36,742 nt of DNA, taken from positions 1 to 36,742 of the forward strand of contig JARHZY010000049.1 in NCBI GenBank assembly GCA_029264655.1, in the 5' to 3' direction. A program made the position numbers and the translations under genes. Below the pieces are notes generated by a model that was given only the letters and a program-made list of their open reading frames with translations, was not told the origin of the DNA and made no database searches. Of this stretch, positions 1-7,398 are shown in pieces (positions within the stretch are counted from its first letter, which is position 1; each line of letters starts with the position of its first letter). The stretch is from Helicobacter sp. (GTDB lineage: Bacteria > Campylobacterota > Campylobacteria > Campylobacterales > Helicobacteraceae).

Positions 1-254
1 ATGATTATTTCATCATTTTCTACATATAGCGTAATATCTTTTAATCTCTCATAGTCTTTATTCACTAGTATTTTAAGCTTGTATTTAAGCTCAATCATTG
101 TATTTAATGCGGATACTAGGAAGTGTCCGCTACCAACTGATGGGTCGCATACTCTTATAGAATCAAAAATATCATTTGCTTCTTTATAACCATTATCTTT
201 ATCTGTGAGTTTGTCAATATGTCTTTTTAGTGATTCTGTGTTTTGCAAGCTAAA
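1..254 (-). pseudogene. Truncated type II/IIG restriction-modification adenine methylase (partial, runs off the window)
   Basis: Reading the minus strand from 254 to the window edge gives an open frame with the N6-adenine methylase motif I, DPSVGSGHFLVSALN, followed by a lysine- and leucine-rich helix and a short beta-type segment ending NDEII. This order matches Eco57I/type IIG modification-restriction proteins, where motif I binds S-adenosylmethionine. The frame is closed upstream by TAG at 255-257 and has no ATG before the motif. The long N-terminal part (nuclease and linker) that normally precedes motif I is therefore missing. The stop lies inside an inverted repeat (252-295). I read it as the 5'-deleted remnant of a restriction-modification gene. 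The part beyond base 1 cannot be seen, so use of a non-ATG start cannot be excluded. Confidence 0.75.
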
Positions 255-295
255 CTACATGCAAACCAAATGTATTTGGTTTGCTTATGCAGTTT
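252..295. repeat. Long inverted repeat at the methylase/htpG junction
   Basis: The core is a perfect 11-bp stem (GCAAACCAAAT at 261-271 against ATTTGGTTTGC at 274-284) with a 2-nt loop. After a 2-nt bulge it extends through CAT/ATG and AAACT/AGTTT. Neither strand has a clear T run after it, so it is not a typical terminator. The left arm contains the stop codon that closes the methylase fragment. Confidence 0.7.
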
Positions 296-328
296 GAAAA
301 ATTGGTCTTGATTGCAAGCATTTATTGC

Positions 329-356
329 ATTTAGCAAAAAATGCTAAATATTTTTT
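329..356 (+). terminator. Hairpin with T tract overlapping the htpG stop codon
   Basis: ATTTAGCA (329-336) pairs perfectly with TGCTAAAT (342-349) across a 5-nt A loop, and TTTTTT follows at 351-356 on the plus strand. The hairpin contains the htpG stop codon (344-346). The T tract would end plus-strand transcripts; for htpG itself, on the minus strand, the stem could act as a weak 3' barrier. Confidence 0.4.
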
Positions 357-2182
357 AATAAAATTTCATGCACACTATCAATATAGCTTTTTGAATCTTT
401 AAGACTTTGTCCTTCAAGTATTTTTGCACCATTAAATAGGATAAGACAATATTTATTACGTAAGTCTTGCGGCATATCTTTCATTTTCTGGATAAGCTCA
501 TGGTTTATATTGATTTCTATATTTTTCTTTGGTTCTGGCACTTCTTGCCCCATTTGACGCATAATTTGTTCCATATAATTATTATGCATGCCTTCATCTG
601 TTAATGCTAAAGGAGAAGTAAGGTTGGCACTTAAACTCACCTCATGCACACCATCTAAAGCTTTAAAAGATTCTATAAGAGATTGGAAAGCTTTTGTTTG
701 CTCTTCATCTATCTCACTTGTTATGCCTTCGTTTGCTTCTTTACTTGCAATGTCAAGTAATTTTACTCCATCAAACTCACCAACAGCAGGGATAACAAAG
801 CTATCTACCTCATCAGCAAATAAAAGCACATCATAATCTGCAAATTTTTCAAGCACAGGATTATTTTTCAATGTTTCTAAATCTTTACCAATGGCATAGA
901 ATATCCCTTTTTGTTCTGCCTTCATTTGTTCTTTATAGGTCTTTAGACTAATATTTTCACCCTTTTTTAAAGAATATGCACGCACAAGCTGGAGTAATTT
1001 TTCTTTATTTTCATAATCACCATATAATCCTTCTTTGAGCACTTTACCATATTTTGCGTAGAAGTCTTTATATTTTTCTTCATTTTTAGTTAAAGATTCT
1101 ATCATGCTTAATACTTTTTTTACTGATGCACTTTTAATTTGTTCTAAAATTTTATTTTCTTGCAATATTTCTCTACTTACATTTAATGGCAAATCGTCGC
1201 TATCAATAATACCATGAATAAAGCGTAAATATGCGGGCAATAGCTCCTTATCATCATCTGTTATAAATACACGTTTTACATAAAGTTTTACATGTGATTT
1301 ATAATCCATGCGTTGCATATCAAATGGCGGTGTTGCAGGGATATAAAATAAGCTTTTATATTGCAGTTTTCCTTCAGCATGTGTATGTATATAGCTCATT
1401 GGTTTTTCTTTATCATAAGCAAGTGTTGTAAAGAAATCTTCATAATCTTCTTTTTTCAAGTCACTTTTTGCCATTGTCCAAAGTGCTTTTGCTTTATTGA
1501 CTTGCTCTTCTTTTTCTTCTTTAATAGACTCTTCTTTCCCCTCTTCTTTTTTTTCTTCTGTATATTGTAAAAAAATTGGGAATTGAATATGATTTGAATA
1601 ACGTTTAATTATATCTTCAATACTCCATTTATTACAATATTCTTTGGCATCGTCTTTAAGATAGAGTGTGATTTCTGTGCCATAGTCATCTTTATTTGAT
1701 TCTAGAATCTCATATTCACCATCACCATTACTTATCCATGTGTATGCTTTTGTATCAAGTGCTTTTTTTGTAGTAACAATCACCTTACTAGCTACCATAA
1801 AACTTGAATAAAAGCCAACACCAAATTGCCCAATTAAATTGGAATCTTTTTTCTTATCGCCACTTAAATTTTCTAAAAAGCTTTTTGTGCCGCTTTTTGC
1901 TATTGTGCCAAGATGGTTATTTAAATCATCTTCATTCATACCAATACCATTGTCAGCAATCTTTAGAATCTGTTTATCACTATCAAAACTAATAGTAATT
2001 TTTGGGTGAAATGCAAGACTTTTATATGCTTCATCGCTTAAAGTAAGATGGTTTAATTTATCAAGTGCATCGCTTGCGTTTGAGATAAGCTCGCGTAAAA
2101 ATATTTCTTTATTAGAATAAAGAGAATGTATCATTAAATCAAGCAGTTGCTTAATTTCTGTTTGGAATGCTTTTTTTGCCAT
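344..2182 (-). CDS. htpG: Molecular chaperone HtpG (bacterial Hsp90)
   Basis: This is the ATP-dependent cytosolic chaperone of the Hsp90 family, a dimer. The 612-residue protein has the GHKL ATPase motifs in order: the N box ELISNASDALDKL (Asn about residue 35), DNGIGM (about 77) and GQFGVGFYS (about 118). The middle and dimerisation domains follow. An acidic/lysine-rich stretch lies at about 209-227 and there is no C-terminal EEVD tail, as expected for bacteria. The start is placed at the MAKKAF codon (2182) because GAGGAG lies 7-8 nt upstream. An ATG five codons earlier would bury that ribosome site inside the gene. An extended -10 (TGCTATAAT) sits at 2224-2232. Confidence 0.97.
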   Translation of the reverse strand: MAKKAFQTEIKQLLDLMIHSLYSNKEIFLRELISNASDALDKLNHLTLSDEAYKSLAFHPKITISFDSDKQILKIADNGIGMNEDDLNNHLGTIAKSGTKSFLENLSGDKKKDSNLIGQFGVGFYSSFMVASKVIVTTKKALDTKAYTWISNGDGEYEILESNKDDYGTEITLYLKDDAKEYCNKWSIEDIIKRYSNHIQFPIFLQYTEEKKEEGKEESIKEEKEEQVNKAKALWTMAKSDLKKEDYEDFFTTLAYDKEKPMSYIHTHAEGKLQYKSLFYIPATPPFDMQRMDYKSHVKLYVKRVFITDDDKELLPAYLRFIHGIIDSDDLPLNVSREILQENKILEQIKSASVKKVLSMIESLTKNEEKYKDFYAKYGKVLKEGLYGDYENKEKLLQLVRAYSLKKGENISLKTYKEQMKAEQKGIFYAIGKDLETLKNNPVLEKFADYDVLLFADEVDSFVIPAVGEFDGVKLLDIASKEANEGITSEIDEEQTKAFQSLIESFKALDGVHEVSLSANLTSPLALTDEGMHNNYMEQIMRQMGQEVPEPKKNIEININHELIQKMKDMPQDLRNKYCLILFNGAKILEGQSLKDSKSYIDSVHEILLKNI

Positions 2183-2223
2183 AGTGAAACTCCTCATTTG
2201 TGTTTAAAATATTTGAGTTAGCA

Positions 2224-2232
2224 ATTATAGCA
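2224..2232 (-). promoter_or_regulatory. Extended -10 promoter of htpG
   Basis: On the minus strand the sequence reads TGCTATAAT, a full extended -10 element, about 42 bp before the htpG start codon. No convincing -35 is visible, which is usual for Helicobacter housekeeping promoters. I see no CIRCE-type heat-shock operator next to it. Confidence 0.6.
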
Positions 2233-2460
2233 TAAGTTTGATAAATAAATATAACCTTTAGTGAATATACTTAACTTTAGTTAGTTTATTGGCATAAGAT
2301 TTATTTAGCCTTAAATTATAACAATACGATAAAGCGGTTGAATCTTGTCATAATAATGGTAGGACATCAACATTTGATTTCTAAAGCATAAGGACATGGT
2401 GTTTGTTAAAATTGCAGTGTATATGAAATACGAAATCTTTAGCTATCTATTGTAAAATCA

Positions 2461-3258
2461 CTATGAGAAATTGCCTAAATTTTGCCTATCATTCATTATA
2501 TATGTGCCATCTTTTAACCATCTTTTTGCTGTGCTTTTTAGTTTTATTACATTATCGCTTGCAAAGAAATCAATGAGGTTTTGTGTGTGTTGTATTGTAT
2601 GAAAGTGCTGTTGCACAAAGTTTGCTATGGCTTCACCTGAATGGATAAAAAGCACATTATTGCCAAAAAATCGCTGCAAAGGTTGTAACAAGAGGGGAAA
2701 ATGTGTGCAACCAAGTATAACTGCATCGGGCTTTAGTGTAGGTGGAAAATAATATGCCAATACAGAATCTACAACCGCCCCATCAAACACATGCTCTTCT
2801 ACTAAGCTTACAAAAAGATTTGTAGCTAAACTTGTAATATTAGTATAACCTAGATTGCGTAGTTTTTTTGCATAACTTTCTGATTTAATTGTGGCTTCTG
2901 TAGCCAATACAAGTATATGCTTATCTTTTGTGATATTTTTTTGCTCAAGTGCTGCAATACCAGATTCAATTACGCCTATGATTGGTATATTGGCACATTT
3001 TTGCATAGCTTCAAGTGCATGAGCAGATGCAGTATTACAGGCAACAACAAGCAAATCAAGCTTAAAATGCCCAAAAAACTCTAATGCTTCTAGCGAAAAA
3101 CGGCGAATAGTTTCTGTATCTTTGTTGCCATAAGGGACGCGTGCAGTATCGCCATAATAGACAATATGTTGGAATCCTACATCTTCAATCAGGCTTTTAA
3201 GCACCGTCAAGCCACCAACACCACTATCAAAGATACCAATATTATGAATTGTTTGCAT
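2461..3258 (-). CDS. murI: Glutamate racemase
   Basis: MurI converts L-glutamate to the D-glutamate needed for peptidoglycan. The 265-residue protein has the family's N-terminal FDSGVGGLTVL (Asp11), YYGDTARVPYG, and the two catalytic cysteines in VACNTASA (Cys74) and LGCTHFPLL (Cys184), which deprotonate the substrate from opposite faces. Length is normal for the cofactor-independent family. It lies upstream of htpG on the same strand, with about 280 bp between them that includes the htpG promoter, so the two are probably transcribed separately. The start follows GGATAAT, a weak ribosome site. Confidence 0.96.
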   Translation of the reverse strand: MQTIHNIGIFDSGVGGLTVLKSLIEDVGFQHIVYYGDTARVPYGNKDTETIRRFSLEALEFFGHFKLDLLVVACNTASAHALEAMQKCANIPIIGVIESGIAALEQKNITKDKHILVLATEATIKSESYAKKLRNLGYTNITSLATNLFVSLVEEHVFDGAVVDSVLAYYFPPTLKPDAVILGCTHFPLLLQPLQRFFGNNVLFIHSGEAIANFVQQHFHTIQHTQNLIDFFASDNVIKLKSTAKRWLKDGTYIMNDRQNLGNFS

Positions 3259-3806
3259 ATATTATCCATTCTAAAAATTTAAAAATGTTATTGTAGCGTA
3301 AAATATGGGATTGCTTCTTGTTTCTCTAAGTTTATGGCATAGACAGATAGTAAAAAACATTGTGTTATTGTGGTGCCGTGCTATAAACTATGTATAGTAT
3401 TTTTTATGAAAACACAATAAAAATGTGAAGATATGGGCTTTTATTAAACAACATATACCAAAAGAAATGTTTTCGTTTATTGCTACCCCACAAGAGCAAT
3501 AATGAATTGCGGGAAAAAGTAGATATGCTTAAAGAATTAACAACACCATATTTTCTATATTGCAGTATTGTTATATATAATTTTTATTTTGGTGATTCTT
3601 TTTTCATAATAATATTTGTGTGAAATATGTTGGCATAAAATTTATATTGAGCAGATAATCTTACACAATACATACTAGAAATTTAAGTATGTGGCATATA
3701 ACATTATTTTGAGATATATGCTAATGTTATGGTTTGCAAAGGGATATAGAATCTTTGGAATCTTAATTGCTTACTTATTGTTGATTTTTAATAAGGATAT
3801 TGATTT
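3259..3806. other. Intergenic region with a possible relic ORF
   Basis: This 548-bp spacer is divergent between murI and the exported protein. It holds an open stretch on the plus strand at 3429-3623 (64 codons, no ATG near its beginning), whose middle reads NNELREKVDMLKELTTPY. A second short open stretch in another frame (3425-3502, ending ATPQEQ) overlaps it. Both look like remains of coding sequence, but I cannot assign a family. Nothing else is recognisable. Confidence 0.35.
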
Positions 3807-4367
3807 ATGTTGCAATATATCGCATTGCTTTTTATGATGATGTGTTCTACTATAATGTGGGCAGATAGTTTTTTAAATGAAGATAACCAGTCGTTTCAAA
3901 AAAGCAAAGAAGATCCAAATATACTTGTTTTTGTAACTTCTCATGTTATCCCAATTACGCCTGCACTTGTGCAAAATACACCCTATGGGCGTATGATAGC
4001 AATTCCCCAAGAAGCATTAAATCCGCAAAATCATGCAAATATTGTTGCAAAGGGAATGTATAATCATGGTAACTATACAATCTTTCGCTCTGATAACAAT
4101 AATATTACTTTCTATCGGCATACACGCAATACGACACGTCAATATACGCGTATGGCACCCAATATTTATAGGGTAACGCATTTTGCAGGGACATTTTATA
4201 AGGTTGAGCCAATGCCCCCACAGCTTACAGCCTGTTCGCTCATTATTTCTCGCACTTTTGAAGCACAAAAAACTTCAAGTCCGCAAGTTTTGCTTGATTT
4301 AAATAAAGTCCCAAATCAAGGCATTGCAAACATTTTGCTTGAATGCCCCAAGCCACCTGAATATTAA
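3807..4367 (+). CDS. Putative exported protein of unknown function
   Basis: The 186-residue product begins with a short hydrophobic segment (LQYIALLFMMMCSTIMWA) that fits a Sec signal peptide cut after about residue 19. The mature part has no transmembrane helix, contains two cysteines (in TACSL and LLECP) that could form a periplasmic disulphide, and is rich in Asn, Thr and Arg. AAGGATA lies about 8 nt before the ATG. I recognise no domain; it may be a lineage-specific Helicobacter periplasmic protein. The LysE-family gene starts 21 bp downstream on the same strand, so the two are probably co-transcribed. Confidence 0.75.
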   Translation: MLQYIALLFMMMCSTIMWADSFLNEDNQSFQKSKEDPNILVFVTSHVIPITPALVQNTPYGRMIAIPQEALNPQNHANIVAKGMYNHGNYTIFRSDNNNITFYRHTRNTTRQYTRMAPNIYRVTHFAGTFYKVEPMPPQLTACSLIISRTFEAQKTSSPQVLLDLNKVPNQGIANILLECPKPPEY

Positions 4368-4388
4368 AATCTTATATCTAGGGGATTT

Positions 4389-4985
4389 ATGGAGTTATCA
4401 ACACTCTTTTTGCTTGCATTTATTGGTGCGATTACGCCCGGACCGGATATGTTACTTATTATGCGTAATACTTTAGTATTTGGTTGTATGCAAGGTATCA
4501 AGGTTTTTAGTGGTATTGCTAGTGGCTGTATTATATATTTATGTGTGATTTATTTTGGTTTTGGGTATATTTTAAGTGGTGAAATTGCTCAAATTATTTT
4601 GAGTGTATTTGGGGCGTTATATCTTATGTATATTGCATTGATGCTTTTTAAGAAGAGTGCGACACATATGACTTTTAAGAATGCACAAAACGCACCAGAT
4701 ACTTATATCAAAGCACTTTTTGTCAATTTATCAAATCCAAAAGCAATTTTATTTTTTAGTGTTATTATTACTCCTTTTGTGCAAGTAAATTTATTAATGA
4801 GTTTATTTATGTTATTTTGTGGGTTAAGCAGTGCGTTTTTTGTTGTTATATTGCTTGCTACCTATTTTCGCCATATTATTTGCGATAAGGTTTTTTATAT
4901 TATTGATAAAATTTGTGCCGCTTTATTCATTTGTTTTTCTTTTTTACTCTTTTACCATGCATATAGCATTATGCTAGGTTTATAA
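4389..4985 (+). CDS. LysE/RhtB-family amino-acid exporter
   Basis: The 198-residue membrane protein begins with the family signature AFIGAITPGPDMLLIMRNTL and continues with alternating hydrophobic helices (about five or six) and a central loop (KNAQNAPDTYIKALFVNLSNPKA) that holds the second conserved LxNPKA motif. LysE/RhtB proteins export lysine, homoserine, threonine or related metabolites by proton exchange. The exact substrate cannot be read from sequence. The ATG follows AGGGGATTT, and the gene sits 21 bp after the exported protein. No terminator is evident downstream. Confidence 0.88.
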   Translation: MELSTLFLLAFIGAITPGPDMLLIMRNTLVFGCMQGIKVFSGIASGCIIYLCVIYFGFGYILSGEIAQIILSVFGALYLMYIALMLFKKSATHMTFKNAQNAPDTYIKALFVNLSNPKAILFFSVIITPFVQVNLLMSLFMLFCGLSSAFFVVILLATYFRHIICDKVFYIIDKICAALFICFSFLLFYHAYSIMLGL

Positions 4986-5477
4986 GATTGGTGTGAAGGT
5001 TTTTTGTTTATAGGGCTTATTATGGAATATTGCGTTTTTATATAAAAATGCTTACAATAGCATTTATTGCTTTTCTAAAGTCTATTGAATAAGTTTAGAT
5101 TTTTATTTTGCTAACATTGGTTTATTGCATGGGCATTGGATTTATAATGATGATGGCAAAAACTTTAACATTTATTGTTTTGCAACAAATGATATATTGG
5201 AATATAATCTAAAAGATTTAATATCGCAAAAATACTTAGTAATTTAAAAAGAGATTTTATAGGTATTTTTTAGTATAGTTTTCAATCCTTTGTAATAAAA
5301 TATTATTATAGATATATTTTGTTTATTTGGTGATTAATGATTTTATTTTTTGGAGTCTATTGAGCTACATATAGCATAAATTATTTATAAGTTTATCACT
5401 ATAGATAAAAAGCATTTTGAACAAGCCTGCAATAAATTTGCTTTGGGTTAAACTTGCCCAAATTCTCATATTATCTA
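4986..5477. other. Intergenic region with a start-less gene fragment
   Basis: The spacer after the LysE-family gene is AT-rich. Its only notable content is the coding relic at 5089-5247. The remainder to 5477 shows no promoter, hairpin or gene that I can support. Confidence 0.4.
5089..5247 (+). pseudogene. C-terminal gene fragment without a start codon
   Basis: Fifty-two codons are open on the plus strand between TGA (5086-5088) and TAA (5245-5247). The composition is very protein-like, including GLLHGHWIYNDDGKNFNIYC and a terminal KDLISQKYLVI. No ATG, GTG or TTG with a ribosome site precedes it. It looks like the 3' end of a deleted gene. I cannot name the family. Confidence 0.4.
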
Positions 5478-5618
5478 TTAATGCGTTATGTTAAAATTGC
5501 TATTGTATGCAACTTGAGCATATTTAGTAAGAATATTATGTAAAGATATATGCTTCTTAGCAACGATTAGTTGTTTTTGTGCTTTAGTGGTGTAGCATAA
5601 ACATTCTTTTGTAATCAT
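5478..5618 (-). CDS. Possible 46-residue small protein downstream of the GNAT gene
   Basis: An ATG at 5618 opens 46 codons (MITKECLCYTTKAQKQL, then IVAKKHISLHNILTKYAQ, ending FNITH). The frame remains open upstream inside the GNAT gene, and no ribosome site is visible before the ATG. Composition is helix-forming and basic. It could be a real small protein, a C-terminal relic, or chance. Confidence 0.25.
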   Translation of the reverse strand: MITKECLCYTTKAQKQLIVAKKHISLHNILTKYAQVAYNSNFNITH

Positions 5619-5625
5619 ATCAAAT

Positions 5626-6159
5626 TTAGGCGTGTATAATCTCAAGAATCTTGTGTTTATTGTAATCAAATTCATCTTTTGTAAGTTCAAAGAAGTAATC
5701 CATTTCACACTCCCTTACAATACGTGCCCCATAGGCTTTATGAAATTGTATTACTTTTTTGTTTGCCTTACGCACTTCAAAATGATTTACATGGAAACCT
5801 AAAATATGGTATGCATAATTTTTTAACAAATATTCTCCTTCTAGCGATTGTGCAATATTTGCTTCATTGGACATAAGCCAGCTGCCAGCCTCAAACCTAG
5901 TGCCACAAACATTATAGATTCTAATTGTGCCAAGTGCTTTGCCTACTTTATCTTCTACAATAAAATACCATTCATCTTTTTTATGAAAATAGTTTGCAAT
6001 ATATCGTTGTTGCAAGCTCACATCATTTTTAGTGGGATTAAGGTATTTTGCCTTTGGGCTACAACGCAATGCCACTACAAATGCAGCATCATTTAAGGTA
6101 ATTTCACGAAGATTGACATATTTTCCTTGCAATGCTTCTTGTTGGATAATTTTTGCCAT
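5626..6159 (-). CDS. GNAT-family N-acetyltransferase (RimJ/RimL-like)
   Basis: The 177-residue protein has the layout of acetyl-CoA-dependent RimJ/RimL-type GNAT enzymes. An N-terminal LREITLNDAAFVVALR segment begins the fold, a central KALGTIRIYNV strand corresponds to motif D/A, and a C-terminal NHFEVRKANKKVIQFHKAYGARIV helix-strand is the usual motif B region. These enzymes acetylate protein N-termini, amino sugars or small amines. As the last gene of the acyl-assembly operon (21 bp after the SDR stop), it more likely acetylates a sugar or the pathway's product than a ribosomal protein; this is inference. The start at 6159 follows AAAAGGA. Confidence 0.8.
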   Translation of the reverse strand: MAKIIQQEALQGKYVNLREITLNDAAFVVALRCSPKAKYLNPTKNDVSLQQRYIANYFHKKDEWYFIVEDKVGKALGTIRIYNVCGTRFEAGSWLMSNEANIAQSLEGEYLLKNYAYHILGFHVNHFEVRKANKKVIQFHKAYGARIVRECEMDYFFELTKDEFDYNKHKILEIIHA

Positions 6160-6180
6160 TTAAATCCTTTTATGAGGTTA

Positions 6181-6951
6181 TTATAAACTCCCGCCACCAT
6201 CAATTACAATATTTTGTCCTGTAATCCAGCTGCTAGATATACTCAAAAGAAAGCACACAAGAGGTGTAATGTTTTCTACCTTGCCTATGCCTAGTGGATA
6301 CTCACTTGTGATTTTATCTATAAATTCTTTATCATAAACTTTACTCCAAGATTCTATCATTTCTGTCATTACAAAACCCGGACTAACAGCATTGATGCGG
6401 TATTTTGGTGCAATTTCTAAGGCAATCGATCTTATTGCTGCATTTATTCCTGCTTTTGTGGCAGCATAATTGCTTAATCCTTTTTGTGCTTTCACGCTTG
6501 CATTTGAGCTTATCCACACAAAAGAAGCTCCGTGTATGCTTTTGGCTCTTTTATCAAGCAATCCTTTTAGAATCTGTAAGTTTCCAAAGTAATTGACATG
6601 AAAAATTGCAGTAGCAGTTTCCACAGACAGCACCGATGAAATCGGTGCTATCTGCTGGACTCCAGCAGATAGCACTGCTCCATCAAAGCTACCATATTTT
6701 TTAGCAAGATTCAAAGTCCATTTATCAAGCCCTTCGAATATGCCAATATCTTTTATAACAGGGATAAAATATTCTTTATGAGATGCCATTGCTTTTTTTG
6801 CTTCTAATTTTTCTATATTTCTACCAATTGCAATAACTTCAGCACCTAAAGCATTAAGCTCTAAAGCGATAGCCGCACCTATACCACTACTTGCACCTGT
6901 AATAAGAAAACGTTTGTTTGTGAAGTAGTCTTTACGAAATAATGTTTGCAT
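6181..6951 (-). CDS. SDR-family oxidoreductase (FabG-like), second reductase of the acyl operon
   Basis: The 256-residue short-chain dehydrogenase has the NAD(P) site TGASSGIG (19-26), an SAG variant of the NNAG motif at about 95-97, and the catalytic Ser149 (WISSNAS), Tyr162 and Lys166 (YAATK). It ends in the C-terminal pattern ITGQNIVIDGG found in beta-ketoacyl-ACP reductases. It probably reduces a 3-oxoacyl group on a carrier protein to 3-hydroxyacyl, although sugar-dehydrogenase members look similar. The ACP gene ends 4 bp upstream, and the GNAT follows 21 bp downstream. Two abutting perfect hairpins lie in the coding DNA at 6629-6670. Confidence 0.88.
   Translation of the reverse strand: MQTLFRKDYFTNKRFLITGASSGIGAAIALELNALGAEVIAIGRNIEKLEAKKAMASHKEYFIPVIKDIGIFEGLDKWTLNLAKKYGSFDGAVLSAGVQQIAPISSVLSVETATAIFHVNYFGNLQILKGLLDKRAKSIHGASFVWISSNASVKAQKGLSNYAATKAGINAAIRSIALEIAPKYRINAVSPGFVMTEMIESWSKVYDKEFIDKITSEYPLGIGKVENITPLVCFLLSISSSWITGQNIVIDGGGSL
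6613..6679. repeat. Two abutting perfect hairpins enclosed by an outer stem, inside the SDR gene
   Basis: AGCACCGAT/ATCGGTGCT (6629-6649) and ATCTGCTGG/CCAGCAGAT (6650-6670) are each 9-bp stems with 3-nt loops and touch each other without a gap. AGCAGT (6613-6618) can pair with ACTGCT (6674-6679), enclosing both in a cloverleaf-like fold. The segment is clearly richer in GC than its surroundings. The SDR reading frame and family length are intact, so it is not a disruptive insertion. Confidence 0.7.
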
Positions 6952-6955
6952 ATTC

Positions 6956-7183
6956 TTACTCTAACCTATCTTTTGCTAGATTAATTAAGTCGGCTATGCT
7001 TTGGCATTGTTTAAGTATGCCACCTGTAAGTTGAATGTGCAACAAATTATCATAAAGAGAGATGAGTGAAATAATTGCTAAGCTATCCCACTCTTCAATA
7101 GAATCCAAACGCATATCAAGATGTAATGGCTCATCTCTTTGTATCGCATCGGCAATATGTTGCAAAAGTTCTGTTTGTGTCAT
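6956..7183 (-). CDS. Acyl carrier protein (second ACP of the operon)
   Basis: The 75-residue acidic protein carries the phosphopantetheine site EEWDSLAIISLI (Ser34 of DSL) at the start of helix II, as in the free-standing ACPs of specialised acyl and aminoacyl pathways. An ACP holds acyl intermediates as thioesters for the ligase, condensing enzyme and reductases. AAGGAG lies 8 nt before the ATG. The start overlaps the stop of the upstream small ORF by 4 nt (ATGA), suggesting translational coupling. It is divergent from housekeeping AcpP, which has LGADSLDTVEL at this site. Confidence 0.87.
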   Translation of the reverse strand: MTQTELLQHIADAIQRDEPLHLDMRLDSIEEWDSLAIISLISLYDNLLHIQLTGGILKQCQSIADLINLAKDRLE

Positions 7184-7398
7184 TTGTATTTCTCCTTAAT
7201 TGTGGTGAATTTTGCTTTTGAGATGCAAGGTAAAAAGTTATATCTAGAGTTGCTAGATTCTAGGTGTTTTAAGGCTTTGAGATGAATTTGTGGATTGTGC
7301 CAACTTTTTGTGCTAATGTGCATTAAACAAGAAAAAAGCAAACCCGCACAAGATTTTCTTAATACTAAATATTCCAAAAAAATAATATAGTTATTCAT
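7180..7398 (-). CDS. Small ORF of unknown function between KAS III and ACP
   Basis: Seventy-two codons overlap the KAS III stop by 8 nt at the front (ATGAATAA) and the ACP start by 4 nt at the back (ATGA). The N-terminal half is hydrophobic (YIIFLEYLVL, CAGLLFSCLMHI) and the C-terminal half is basic. I recognise no domain and see no strong ribosome site. Both junctions fit an operon gene exactly. Alternatively it may be a decayed gene or a spacer that happens to be open. Confidence that it encodes a protein is low to moderate. Confidence 0.4.
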   Translation of the reverse strand: MNNYIIFLEYLVLRKSCAGLLFSCLMHISTKSWHNPQIHLKALKHLESSNSRYNFLPCISKAKFTTIKEKYK

